64,000 nt of DNA, taken from Chrysophaeum taylorii (Eukaryota; Sar; Pelagophyceae; Pelagomonadales; Pelagomonadaceae). The notes under the pieces were generated by a model. The model was not told the DNA's origin and ran no database searches. It saw nothing but the letters and a program-made list of their open reading frames with translations. Below are positions 23,289-34,954 of this stretch, piece by piece (position 1 is the first letter of the stretch; each line of letters starts with the position of its first letter). The position numbers and the translations under genes are program-made. The DNA is taken from assembly GCA_029834535.1 (NCBI GenBank), contig JAQMWT010000001.1:1-64000 (forward strand). Reading direction: 5' to 3'.

Positions 23289-24686
23289 ATGGATGAGATC
23301 CTCTCAGCCGAACGCGGGTCTCGCAAGGCGGGTCGCAGGAGGCCCCATAGCAGTGTAGAACGGAGCTTCCGCGAGGAATCCGACGACCTCCAGGCGAGTT
23401 TCCATTGTTTGGGCGGGTGTATGGCATCATGAGCGAGACAGTGCGCGGCAGGCCCAGAACCGCCACCGGTTGTGGCCGTATTGCCTCCGGTGCGTCGTCG
23501 GGCATGTTGTGGCGGTCGAGCGCGACGCAGGCTCGAGACGACACCGGCGCACAGCGTCCTTGCCGATCGCGCGCGCGCACTGAGCGACGAGGCTTACGTG
23601 ATGCAAAGCGCGTCGCTGTCGCGGCTCTCGACGAGTCGAACGCTGCCGGCCCTCGATGACGCTCCCACGAGGTTGCCGTCACTCGGGACGAGTCTGGCGC
23701 GCGCACCGCTCTGCAAGAAGGCGCGGTCGTCGCCGCACCTCGTCGAGGAGGAGGAGGAGGAGGAGGGGCGGGGAGTCGAAGACGTCGAGGCCGAGCTTCG
23801 CGACATCGAGGCACGGCTCGAGGAGCACGCACGGCTGCCATCGTGCGAACCGTACCGCCGCGCCCGGCCGCCCCTGAAGGCGCCATTTTCTCGATCGGTC
23901 GAGCGGCACGAGGAGTTCCGGCGGCGCGCGATCGCTGCGAAAGAGGCCGCCGAGGCGGCCGAGCGCGCGCTCGAGGCACTTCGAGACCTGCGCGACCGGT
24001 CGTCCATGACTGTGGCGCGCGCCGCGAGCAGGGCGACGTGGGCGGCGGCCTCCGCCAACGCCGAGCTTGCGCACGCGGCGATGGAGGCCGCGCAAGCGGC
24101 GCGCGCCGCGCTCGACGACCAGAGGGCGACTCGGGAGGCCCGAGCGCGCGACGAGCTCGCGCGCAAGTTCGTCGAGCGCCAGGTTTCCGTCGAGTGCCCG
24201 CTCTGCGGTGTGACGATCGCCGCCGCGCTCGTGCGCAAGCACCAGCTCGAGGAGTGCTGCAACCGCCTCGTCCCGTGCAAGAACGCTGCACACGGCTGCA
24301 AAGTCATGGTCCGGCCGCTGAGACGAGCGTGGCACGAAAACGCCGACCATCTGCTACATCCCCGGAGCTGCCTCAGTTTCCCTGGTCCCGCGGCAGGCAT
24401 TGGAGATGCCCTCCCCGACGACGACAACATCGAGAATAATGATAAACCGAACAACATCAACAAGAAGAAGGAGAAGAAGACGGGCCTCGTCGCGATCGAC
24501 GAGGACGACGTCCTCGCGCCCTGGACCGCCGAGTACTGGGTATGGCGGCCCTCGGCGCCGACGGCACTGTGCGCGAATGCCAAGGCGGCGCTCGACCACT
24601 ACGCGGCGTGGCGCGCGCTCGAGGTTGAGAGCAGTCTCGCGGCCCAAAAGGCCAAGGACAAGGAAGCCGAGGCGGCCGCGGCATTT

Positions 24687-24734
<48 letters not shown>

Positions 24735-26444
24735 ACGGGCGGGCCGTCGAGTAGCCCCGCTGCTATCGGAGAGCAGCAGAAACAGCTCGCGGACGAGCTG
24801 ATCGCGCTCAGCGACGCGCACGCCAGTATCCAGGTGCGCGCCACGGTCCAGCGCGAGCGCGCCTTCGAGTTCCTTCGCGCGACGAGGCGCTTGCTGGCGC
24901 GCGTCGAGCGCGAGACCGGGCAAGGTGGTGCCGCCGAGGCTCTCGCGCCGATGGGCGACAGGGACATCGAGGCGAGGCTCAAAGATCTCATTGCGCACAT
25001 GGACGCGACCACCCAGCGCGCGGACGAGCGTCCTACCGCGGTGGACGCGTCCGGCACGACCTCGACCGGCGACGCGTCGACGTCGGCAATGCCCGAGACC
25101 GCGAAAAAGCACAAGGAGAAAGCCGAAAAGGCGAAGCGCGCCAGGCTGCGCGCCAAGCGTAAGGAAAAGCTCAAGCTCAAGCATCAACGTGCCCGCGAGT
25201 CCCAGCACGGCGTGTCGAGCGACCAGCGAGCTAAGGACCTCGCGGCTGGCGGCGAGTGTCGCGACGCGGTCGCGGCGTCTCGCGCGTGCCGTCTCCTCCT
25301 CGCGACCGACGTCGACGGGAGGCGCAAAACCCTCAACGAGGAGACGTTGGGGATCGCGTTTCCGGGTATTGGAACTTACGCTCTCGGCGGCGGCGGCGTC
25401 GAGGTCCCTCGGGAGGAGTGGGCGCACGTCGCGTTCGTCGCGACCGAGCAGCGCCACCTCAAGGTCTACGTCAACTGCGAGCGGGTCTCAAAAACACCGT
25501 TTCAGCTGCCGCCGCGTGTCGACGACCTCCCGCTGCCGATGCGCGACCTCGGCGCCGATCGCACCTTTTGTGACGGGGGACTCCACGGCCTCCTGCTCGA
25601 AGCGAGGTATTGGGCGACGGCGCGTACCAAGGACGAGCTCCGAGCATACCGTCACGCGCTCCCCGACGCCGACGCGCGCGCCCAGGGCATGATCGCCTGG
25701 TGGACGTGCGAAGAGGGCCACGACCATTGGCTCCACGACGCTTCCGAGTGTCGATACCGATCGCCCGTCCGCGGCCTCCGCGGGAGCGGGGCAGACGAGA
25801 GCGACGACGACGCGAGTGCGCTCCGATGGGCGAGCGCAGTCGAGGCGAGTGGAGGCCTCGAGCCGCCGACACCCGCGAGTCGTGAGCAAGGCGTCTGCCA
25901 GATTGAGCTCCGAAGGGTTCGGCTGGCGGCCAAGGGCCGCGAGCTCTATCTCCTCGTAGGCTGTCGGAACGACGGCTGCGCGGAGAAGGTCATGCGGTGT
26001 CAGATGCGTTTCCATCTCGAGTACACGTGCGAGTATCGACACGTGCCCTGCCCGGCCTGCGGGGCGAGCGTACCTGCCTGCAAGCTCGCGGCGCACCAGC
26101 GCGACGCGGCTTGCCCCGCGCGCGTCCAGAGGCTCGAGCTCGCAGACCAGCACGAGACAGGGGCCGAGCTCGTCGAGTGCGAGCAGGGGTGCGACTCCTT
26201 GGTGCGCCGCGCCGACATGAGTCGGCACTGCAAGCGGCACTGCCGGATGCGCCTCGTCGAGTGCCCCCAGAAATGTGGGGTTTCGGTAGCTCACGGCCGC
26301 CTCTCGCTCCACATGCGCTACTTCTGCGGCCATCCGATATTCGTCGCCGCACGCATGATGGCCAAGCAGTTCCGGGAAGACAAGGCCTATCGGCGCGCCT
26401 GGGCCGAGCTCGCATCTTGCGCGGAGACCACCCCAGAAGAATAA
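23289..26444 (+). CDS. TRAF-type zinc-finger / LamG-like domain protein
   Basis: I place the start at the ATG at 23289, in the same frame as the long ORF. A proposed 114-nt intron (23417-23530, GTGTAT...ACGCAG) removes an intervening stop. Without it the main frame has only a GTG start. After a Glu-rich, coiled-coil-like N-terminus comes a TRAF-type zinc finger (CPLCG, then HQLEECCNRLVPC, 24198-24290). An Asn run and a Lys-rich linker follow. Next is a LamG/concanavalin-like domain (about 25260-25650, with EEWAHVAFVATEQ). The C-terminus is a cluster of TRAF-like Cys/His fingers (about 25968-26330, CPACGAS, HCKRHCRMRLVECPQKCG). TRAF fingers usually bind proteins. No RING or MATH domain is visible, so ligase activity is not implied. 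The exact function is unknown. Confidence 0.75.
24687..24733 (+). repeat. (AAC)n microsatellite encoding poly-Asn
   Basis: A run of about 16 AAC/AAT codons lies inside the coding sequence of the TRAF/LamG-like gene and gives a poly-asparagine tract. It keeps the frame and probably varies in length between strains. Confidence 0.95.
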
Positions 26445-26597
26445 CAATCAGATATTATTATCCCCCTATCGTCGTCGTCGTCGTCGTCGTCGTCGTGCTC
26501 GGAACGTTCTCTGCAGAATGAGGAATAAGACTAACCCCAAAATAGAAAGGAAATACTTCTTTGCGAAAAAGCGTGGTTTTGTATCAGAGGAAAAAAG

Positions 26598-28034
26598 ATG
26601 GATACGACGACGACGTCGAAGATTGTGGTGGACGAGTCTCGAGAGATTCAGGTACGATGGCGTTCGGAGACTATGCGGTTCCGCGTGCGAACGATCTCGG
26701 AGCTCCGAGAGGCCGTCGCGGCGCGGACTGGCGTCGAGCAGATCCGACTCATCGCCGGGGGTCGCGTGGTCAAGTCGCTGTTTGAGATCGAGGAGAAGGT
26801 GTTGGCGGTGGGGACCTCGCTAGCCGAGGCGTCGCGGGCGGCGACGGCCGTCGAGGATGCCGCAGCCGAGCGGCGGCGGCTCCGCGAGCGCGAGGTCGTC
26901 GACGACCTTTCGGAGGCGGGCGACGAGGCGCGGGACGAATCGGACGACGAAGGTTGCGTTTTCGGGCGCGAGCTGTACGACGAGGGGGCCGCGGGGCGTA
27001 CCGGATTCGGGCGAATCGAGGTGCTCCCGGACCTTCCGGGCAGCGAGACGGCGTCGAAGCTCCTCGAGCGCCTCGGGCGCGACGTCGGAGTGCGCGCCGT
27101 CATGCGCGAGCGGGGCTGGTTCGTGCCGGTGTTGTGCGAGATGTATCCCGACGGCAAGGTCGGCGTGGACCCTGTTTGCGTGCTGGGGCTCAACGAGAGC
27201 CACGGCCAGCGAATCAAGCTCCGACTGAGGACGGACGACCTGCGCGGCTTCCGGAAGCTTTTGGGCCTCAAGAAAGTTCTATACCACGAGCTCGCGCACA
27301 ACGAGCGCTCGGAGCACGACGCTATATTCTACGGGATCGTCAGCGACATCGACCGCGACGCCACCAAGGCGGCGGGGGCAGCGGCGACCGCGCGCCGATT
27401 GGGTGGTGCGGCTCTGCTGCGGCCGCCGACGAACCGCGCCGCGGCGGGGGGGCGCCTCGGGGGGGTCGCCTCGCTCGACCGAGCCCGCGCCGCGCAGGTC
27501 GGCGGCTTTGCCCTCGCGTGTACTTGTCCAGATCACCAAATCGACAAATTGCCCGAAGAGTACGGCGTCGAAGAGTCCAAGGGCGTCGAACCCCCCGAGC
27601 CCGAAGAACAGCCTATGGACCTCGACGCTGAAGAGGAGGTGGAGGACGAGGAGGAGGAGGACCTCGGCGCGCGCGACGATCCCCCCGTCGACCCGAACTC
27701 GCGAGAGGGAAAATTGCTCGAAGCGCTCCGAGAACTCGGGCAAGTCGAGCCGAACGCGCGCCGCGACGCCGCAGACACGCTCAACACCATCCTCGCCAAT
27801 GCCCCCGACGCCAAGTACAGACGTATTCGTCTCGCCAACAAGCGCTTCTTGAGGACAGCAGGCAAATTTGCTCCGGCCCTCCGCTTTCTCGAGGCCGTTG
27901 GCTTTCAGCGCGAGCGCGACGGCCAAGAGGACGTCCTCATCTTTCGGCGCCACGACCCAGCCCTCCTCTGGCTTGGCCGCTCGGCTCTCAACGACTGGTA
28001 CCTCGCCCCGCGCGAAGTCGCCGCCCAGAACTAG
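26598..28034 (+). CDS. Ubiquitin-like / WLM / PUB metalloprotease
   Basis: This is a single-exon gene of 478 aa. Residues about 10-75 resemble a ubiquitin-like fold (MRFRVRTISELREAVAARTG ... IRLIAGGRVV). The WLM (Wss1-like metalloprotease) domain covers about 140-260 and has the zinc-protease motif HELAHNERSEHD, with H230, E231, H234 and H240. An acidic linker follows. Residues about 365-465 match a PUB/PUG domain, which binds the C-terminus of p97/Cdc48. The family includes Wss1/SPRTN-type proteases that remove protein crosslinked to DNA and act on SUMO/ubiquitin conjugates with Cdc48. A Ubl-WLM-PUB order occurs in plants and algae. The catalytic residues are intact, so the protein is probably active. 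A role in DNA-protein crosslink repair is inferred from the family. Confidence 0.88.
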   Translation: MDTTTTSKIVVDESREIQVRWRSETMRFRVRTISELREAVAARTGVEQIRLIAGGRVVKSLFEIEEKVLAVGTSLAEASRAATAVEDAAAERRRLREREVVDDLSEAGDEARDESDDEGCVFGRELYDEGAAGRTGFGRIEVLPDLPGSETASKLLERLGRDVGVRAVMRERGWFVPVLCEMYPDGKVGVDPVCVLGLNESHGQRIKLRLRTDDLRGFRKLLGLKKVLYHELAHNERSEHDAIFYGIVSDIDRDATKAAGAAATARRLGGAALLRPPTNRAAAGGRLGGVASLDRARAAQVGGFALACTCPDHQIDKLPEEYGVEESKGVEPPEPEEQPMDLDAEEEVEDEEEEDLGARDDPPVDPNSREGKLLEALRELGQVEPNARRDAADTLNTILANAPDAKYRRIRLANKRFLRTAGKFAPALRFLEAVGFQRERDGQEDVLIFRRHDPALLWLGRSALNDWYLAPREVAAQN

Positions 28035-28266
28035 TGTTATCCCGTTTCTATGCTAGCATGCTAGTGTGTAGACTTCTTTTTCTGGCGTGTGATTTTCCCT
28101 CCGATTCTCGATCATTCGGCGACCTATTTTTCTCGCGGAGGCGGTCCCCATCTCACTGCAAACGAAGCCCGCCCTTGCATTCTATAGAGCACGCGCGCGG
28201 TTCTACAACTTAGATGCACGCGCGCGTGGAACATGCTTCTTACTTGGTCGGTGCACAGACTTCCCC

Positions 28267-28298
28267 ATTCATTCATTCATGCATTCATTCATTCATTA
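28267..28298. repeat. (ATTC)n microsatellite
   Basis: A short tract of ATTC units with one GCATTC variant lies in the 0.8-kb gap between the WLM/PUB and Patched-family genes. Apart from this and the R1 copy, the gap 28035-28821 shows no gene. Confidence 0.9.
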
Positions 28299-28372
28299 CT
28301 AGGAGTGGTCATCGCGAGCATAAATAACATTGTAAGATGCTGTGTGCGTTGTTTCGGTCGCATCGCGTTCGT

Positions 28373-28540
28373 TCTCCGCGTCGCATGGCGACAAGCCTGA
28401 TAATCATTCTCCGCCGACTCACCTTTTTTCGTCGCCCCTCGTCTACACACCCGGTGATTCTAATCTCGGCGCCGAGGTGGCGCTGGGATTAGCCAACACG
28501 CCCCATGCACCGCGCAGGCCCACAGTTGCAGTTAGTGTTG
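28373..28540 (+). repeat. Dispersed hairpin repeat R1, copy 2
   Basis: The segment matches 15971-16139 from TTCTCCGCGTCGCATGGC to CAGTTAGTG. The hairpin CTAATCTCGGCGCC / GGCGCTGGGATTAG is kept with compensating or wobble changes, followed by a CGCCCCATGCA word. Confidence 0.75.
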
Positions 28541-28821
28541 TTTCGTTGTCAAAAAAAGCGTTGAGGTACATAATAAATTCAAGTGAAATGAAATTATTTT
28601 AAAAGATATTCTGGGACACCAATAATCAAATGCCAACACTACTACTACCTACTACTACTACTACTAAGTATACGCTTTGATGTTGCGGAGTTGAGCAAAC
28701 ACCAAAGCAAAGGGAACTTGCTAGCGCAGAGGCATTGATGTTGCCGAGATGTTTAAAACATTCCTCTCTGAGAGTTCCCACATAACGATTATTTGAAGTA
28801 CCCTCGAACGAAGAAGAGAAG

Positions 28822-31800
28822 ATGGCGGCGAAGAAGATGCTGCTCCGCGCGTCCAAGTTCCTAGAGGAGGCGATCGCGCTCGGATGCGGGCGGCTGGCGA
28901 CGTGTGTGTCGCGATGGCCTTCTCGAACAATCTGGGTGTCGTTGCTTTGTTGCCTGAGTGCGTCCGTTTCTCCAGCAAGATATCCTTTATTCATCGTTTG
29001 TCACAGTCTGCGCCATCGGGTGGATCGAACTCGACGAAGAGACGCGAGTGGAACGGCTTTATACGCCGCAGCACACGAAAACGTTCAATGATCGAGATTG
29101 GGTCGAGGAACGATTCGGTGACGACCCAGACGCGGCGTTGTACTACCTCAATCGGCGAGGCTCGGAAACGAGCGTCCTCTCCAAGGAAGCGCTTCTCGAA
29201 GTGTTTGATTTGTACGATCTTGTTATGACGATAAGTGCTGAGAGCCAAGAGAGAGGGTTCGACGAGCGGTCGTGCGAGAAAGTGTATTGGCGGCGCGAGG
29301 GCGTCGAGCTCGCGTCGCCGACCACCACGTGCCAGAAGGAATCGATCCTCGCGTTTTGGGACTACAACCGCACGAAGCTCGTCGAAGATCCCGACGTGCT
29401 CACTACGATCAACCGGGAAGATAAAGTGGACTGCTGCTCGCGGTCGTACGAATACGTGTCTCTCGATTCGGTCGTGGGAAAGTTTCGCTACGAAGACCCG
29501 ACCGATCCTTCCAAGGTGACGGGAGCCGGCGCGCTGTCGAATACGTTTTTCCTCGAAACACATTTGAATCGAAAGAGCCGCCTCGACCCCCACACGTACC
29601 GACTCATGCGCAAGTTCTCTGATAAACTGCTAGACCGGAGGAGCTTGACGTACTTCGAAAGGCCAATGCCCGCGACGGCGTATGACTTCGACCAATCTTA
29701 CAACGACGCCTGGGATAACGACCAAGTCTTCGTCACCTACGCGATTATCATCATTATCGTCTACGCATTCGTTGCCACGTACTCTCCACGTAGTCGCGAA
29801 AGGTCTCGAGGCTTGCTCGGATTGGGAGCCGTTTTGACCGTGATCCTCAGCACCGTCGAGAGTCAGAGTCTATGCGTGTTCTTGAATTGTATGAGCGTGC
29901 TCGTGCGCGAAACTCTTCTTCCTCGTGAGCCATGGTGTTTCCTTTATGATTAGGCCGCGGCTTTTGGTATCGCAATCGGCCTCAACGTCCCCTTCAGCCC
30001 GTCGACCACCGTCGCCTTCAGAGTCCGACTTTTTTTTGCGACTATTTTATTTTTTATCCCGTAACCATTCTTGTGCCCCGCGTGTTCACGACGCAAAATA
30101 AAAAAATAAATAAATAAATAAATCTCGACTCCAGGTCGCCATCTTCCTCGTCCTCGGCATCGGTCTCGACGACTCATTCGTCATTATGGGGGCCGTCGAA
30201 GACCGGTTGGACGATGATCCAAGCATCTCGCCGCTCGACAGTGATGCCAGACAAGTGATCGCCTCGAGTGCCACAGTCGAGGACGTCACGGCCAAGCGCA
30301 TCGTCCACACTCTTGCCTCCGCCGGCCCTTCGATTACGGTAACCAGTCTTACCGACGCGGCTGCCTTCATCGCCGGCTCGTTCGTCGATATACCAGACAT
30401 CGCCGCGTTCAACAGATTCTGCGCCGTCAGTGTTTTGGTAGACTACGCAATGCAACTCACGTACGTAGACCTGTTGTGATGATGAGGAGGAGCCCGTTCC
30501 ACTCATACCATGATCTCCTGCAGTTTCTTTGTTGCGCTGTTCACGCTCGACCAGCGCCGGCGCCTCCGAGAAAAAGTCGAGGAGATCAAACGCCGAGAAG
30601 CAGGTGCGCCGGATCCGTCGTGTTGCTCCTGCCTCGTCTCTTGCTGCTGTGCGACGCGCTGGGCCAAAAACAGGATAAAAAGAAACGCCGGGGACCGCGC
30701 CGAGGACCACGTCGAAGACATCAAAGCGAACGAGGCCGAGGCTAGGGACGTCGTAACCGACTATTCAAATAAGAAGTCATCTGTCGACCAGGCCGCGTCC
30801 GACAACCCAGAGATTTACTTTTGGGGGACGACATACGCCAACACGCTTCTGTCGCCCGTCGGAAGGATATTCGTCCTCTCGAGCTTCATCGCCCTTCTGG
30901 TCCTCGCGATCGTCGGTACGCTCCAAATCGAGATGGATATTGAAGACTACTGGGGTGTCGTCACGAATCCGGCTCTCAGGGCGTTCAATTTTGAGAAAAA
31001 GCACTTTGGCTCGACTACACAGACAGTAGGAGTGTACACGAAACGCACCAACTACTACGAAAACCGTGAGGCTTTCTACGGCATGCTCGACGACTACGCC
31101 GGGCTAAACTTCGTTGTTCGTTCATCTCTCGACAGCAACTGGTACTCAGCCTACGATGCGTGGCTCAACGAAACGAATCAAACCAACTCGAATTATGACG
31201 AGTGGCTCGAAAAGCTCGAGACATTCCTTTCGACGGACGAAGGCGTCGATTACTCGCAGAAGGTCGTCTTCGACGACTCGCTGGGTGTCGTCGCCACCCA
31301 CGTTGACAGCTCCTGGGAAACAGAGGGCATTTTTGGTGGTGATGGCATGCGGCGCATGCGCAAGGCCCGCAAAAAAGTCCGCGGTACACCCTTGGGGACG
31401 GTCATCGTATACCAACAATATTTTGTCTGGAATGAATCCTTCAACACCATCCTGCGAACCACCGTACGGGCCATTGCCGGCGCGTCCGTGACAATCCTCG
31501 TCATCTTGATCCTCATCCTCGGAAACATCGTTGCGGCCTTCATGGTCGCGTGCGCCGTCGCGTTTGTATGCATTAGCACACTCGGAGCATTGTATTGGTT
31601 CAATGATGAGCTGAATTACATCACGTCCTTCTTCATCATCATCGCCGTGGGTTTGGTGAGTTTCCTCCGAGTCTCCCGTGAGCTTTCAGCACCTCTTTCG
31701 CAGTCTGCCGACGCACCCGCCCACGTCATGCATGCCTACTTGGATTCCCGTGCTTCCACAAGGCGCGAGCGAGCGCGCGTCGCACTCGAGAAGCTCGGTC

Positions 31801-32018
31801 CGAGCGTCTTCAAGGGAGGCATCTCAACAATCACGGGAGTCGTCATCACAGGAGGGTGCATTACATACATTTTTCTGAGTTTCTTTCGCTATCTGATGAC
31901 GATCCTCGTCCTTGCGCTTTTTAATGGCCTTGCCGTGATGCCTGTCGTCTGCTCGCTTATTGGCCCCATGCCCACACACAACCTCTTTGGCAACTACCAG
32001 AGCGGGCACGACACGTGA
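28822..32018 (+). CDS. Patched-family (RND, sterol-sensing) membrane protein
   Basis: I infer six exons: 28822-28957, 29007-29854, 29954-30010, 30135-30460, 30524-31655 and 31704-32018. Together they give 2,814 nt, a 937-aa protein. Introns 1, 4 and 5 have good GT-AG signals (GTGCGT, GTACGT, GTGAGT); the donors of introns 2 and 3 (GTCGAG, GTCGCC) are weaker, so those exon ends may shift by a few codons. One transmembrane segment near residues 33-50 is followed by a long lumenal loop. The sterol-sensing-like block includes LGIGLDDSFVIMGAV and DYAMQLTFFVALFTLDQRRR. A second lumenal domain follows, then a second membrane bundle with LNYITSFFIIIAVGL and HVMHAYLDSRA. This is the two-bundle plan of Patched/PTCHD/NPC1-like proteins, which transport sterols or other lipids. 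The Asp-Asp in the fourth helix (GLDDS) fits a proton- or cation-coupled family member. The substrate is unknown. Confidence 0.85.
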
Positions 32019-32784
32019 TCTTCGGGGCGATCATCTCCGTGTGCTCGACTTGTTGACCAACGCGCCTGAGGGCTCCATTCTCAAACCCCAGGCCACCCGC
32101 ACGCAGCAGGTCGGCGAGCTCCGTCGCACCTATAGCCCAAAGATGGAGAATTGCGTTTGCGGGTCGCCCCTGTGCTCACATTTCCTTGCCATCCTCCTGG
32201 CTCGGTGGCGACCGAGCAGCCTCCATGTCCTGACTCCGACCGAGCCGCCTGCGTGTCCTACCGTCGCCAATCCATCCCGCCGCATTGTTGCTCACATCAT
32301 CTGCCTGCCCCGTTTGTGTACGTCGCATGCCCCTCGCGCCTCTGCCGACCTCCCTGTTTGTCAACAACTGAAGGCTCATTACGTAATTTACACAGACCCA
32401 AGTGTTGTGGGGAGGTAAGCTCGCAGTCGTTCATTCTTGCCGCTAGAAGAAGATGCGGGCCCCACGCGAAAAAAAGCGCGTGCCGTCGCTACCTAGATAC
32501 CCTCCTGGTGCCCGCCTCTGATGCCCTCTCCACCCTACGGCACTCCCCTCCCTATCCGCCAACATTTGCAGTCGGCTACTGGAAACCCTTCATCATCGCT
32601 GACTTGTGATATTGGCACGCCATATGCTGTCCTAGTTTGCGCCCGATTGCCAGCGTCCTGTTGCAGGTAAAAGTCAACGAAGAAGTCGGGCAATCCAAAG
32701 CGATGTTAAACTCGAGTAATAATCCAAAGCGACGTATGGCAGACTTCTCTTGCCCAACCAAACAGGAACACAATCGTAGGCATT

Positions 32785-33773
32785 TCAAGAAACTGGGCAA
32801 CGGCAAGCAAGAACATGAGGTCCGCATAAGCCAATTTGGTAGGGCCACAGCGACAGCAAGGGAGGTCTCAGTATCACACCCAGCCTAGGAGACGTGTTGC
32901 CCGGCATTGAAGAAGCGCACGGTTTTATGAACGCGAATACGGCCAGCCTCATAGCAATCTTGGCTCTTTCAACTGAGAACTCCCGTTCCGCATTGTGTTC
33001 CCATGCGGGGTTCTCGCTCCCAATCCTCCTGATCGCGCTGTAGCTGCCAATGCGCTCGGTGCGTATCAAACCGGGCACGTGCTGCGCCCGATCTTGATAG
33101 GCAACAGCATCCGCCTCATTGCTAGCAAGCGACGAGTTTTCGATGAGACCACGCACGTTTTCGAGGTCAATTAGAACGCCCGTTGTCCGTGACCACGCCC
33201 CACCTTCACCCGACACAAGCAGCAAGGCACGTAGTGCACGTCGACGCAGACGTAACGCAGTTGTAGCCTCTTGGACACGCAGACTGACGCGAGACGCAAA
33301 TCGCGGAAGGCAACATCCGCAGCAGCGCCGGTCGTGCAACTGAAAATATCCGAGTACAAGGCTTCGAGAACGGCAATCTCGTCGGAACCGCTCAGAGAAC
33401 ACAGGTGCGCCGGGAGGTCCGCGTCCAGCCAGCGCTGAGATTAATAGTTCTTGTAAAGATCCATGGCGAAATCATTGTGTAGCATGACAGCGAATTTCGT
33501 CGAATTCAAACATTAATTGAGGGCCTTGTTATGGGTCGGGAGAGCAACAGCGTCAACCCCAATGGCACTCTCTAGATTGAGCTTCACAACTATTGGCCAG
33601 TGATCCGAATTGGACGGTGGTCGGTCTCCAGTGGAGTATAGCCAGCAAGAACACCCACATGAACGAGAGTGAACACAGCAATACTCCGGCGGGCCACAAA
33701 TAAAGTCCATGACGATGGAGGAGTTGCGGCGGCGAACGGTAGGAGTTGGCAAGTGAACGCGGGTGTTACACAA
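32785..33773 (-). pseudogene. Decayed non-LTR retrotransposon fragments
   Basis: On the minus strand, 33773-33513 reads NTRVHLP...SSIVMDFICG and later SDHWPIVVKL, resembling the C-terminal part of an APE-type endonuclease (IDYI ... SDHxPV). Further along, 33060-32860 contains RIGSENPAWEHNAEREFSVE and a following arginine-rich helix, similar to the YLGS...RIxxAxxAF block after the reverse-transcriptase core. The order endonuclease then RT agrees with one degraded element on the minus strand, but the catalytic RT core is missing. The flanking gaps 32019-32784 and 33774-34429 show no gene. Confidence 0.45.
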
Positions 33774-34429
33774 GTAAACCTAAGGGCCAATGGTACTCGC
33801 ACAGAACCAGCTAATCCAGCCGAGATGATGACGCATGGCCTCGTGCCGAGTTCAGCAACACCCAGATTCCCAGGTGAATTTCCAGTCAAGCAGAGCAGGC
33901 ATATCCAGAAGTTCAAGGTTCACGGTCATCTTCTCGAGGTTGATACGAAGAATAATATCGAAGCCTGTCTTATAAGTAAGACACTCGGGGCTTGAACCAC
34001 ACACATCCTTCACGCACCACACACACACCCCCCTCTTAGCAGTCGACCTTTAAAGACACTCGGGGCCTAAGGAACAGATTTACCACCTGCGTCCGGTGCT
34101 GTTCCCCAGGAGCGGCACGTAGACGCCTACCATGGACTGCGAAGAAGCCCCCTCGCGCTTGAACACGACATCGCCGTGCCACGCCCGACGTGTTTCGGAG
34201 ATCCGCCGACGCGTAATACCATATCGCTCGATCGGACATCTGAAGGCACAGTAACATCGACGACTGCTCGTAATCGGGCGCGCCGGTCAGAAGAGCGTCC
34301 ACGTACCCCGAAAAACGGTCGCAATGGCCTCTCTCCCTGCCACCGGGCAGGGAACGCGTCGTTCAGAAAGGAGTGTGTGGTCTGCGCGGCGTCTTGGAGG
34401 CTAATTCACCACCTCCTAACTATTAGCCG

Positions 34430-34475
34430 GCCCAATTCATGGGGCGTAAGCTAATCCCAGCGCCGCGTGGCGCGT
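34430..34475 (-). repeat. Dispersed repeat R1, partial copy 3
   Basis: ATGGGGCGTAAGCTAATCCC and the following AGCGCCGCGTGGCGC are the reverse complement of the hairpin-plus-CGCCCCATG end of R1. Only the 3' part is present. The neighbouring bases up to 34945 show no gene. Confidence 0.6.
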
Positions 34476-34954
34476 GGAAACTTCGTCGAGAAATCAATCA
34501 TAAAACAACCACGCGTAGAAGCTCGCCACAATTCAAAGGCAGCACTGTCGCCGCACAGTACGTGGGTAGTATAATAAGGTTGAAGACAGCGAATGAGCAA
34601 GCCAGAAGAAAGGAAGGCGGCGCCGTAATGACAGGCGCCACCGTGGCCGCACAGCGCTGGGTGTGCTGTGGTGAAAAGCGAAAATAACACAGCAAAAACA
34701 AAGGAAAAGGAACAAGTATCAAAGAAAAGCGATGAGAGGCACGAGCAGCGCCGAGGCAAAATGCCGTCGGCGCACCACCTGAGGAAATGCGGTCTCGAAA
34801 CCCAAGCCGCCCGCCGCAGTTCGACACAGTGGGGGCGGTCATTGCGGTAACGGAGCGCATGTGTATCGGTGGTATCTAGTTACCAAAGCAACAAACAACA
34901 TAGGCGACGAGTGCAGGAAAAAAAGGGTCCTATCCCATATTATTATTATTATTA

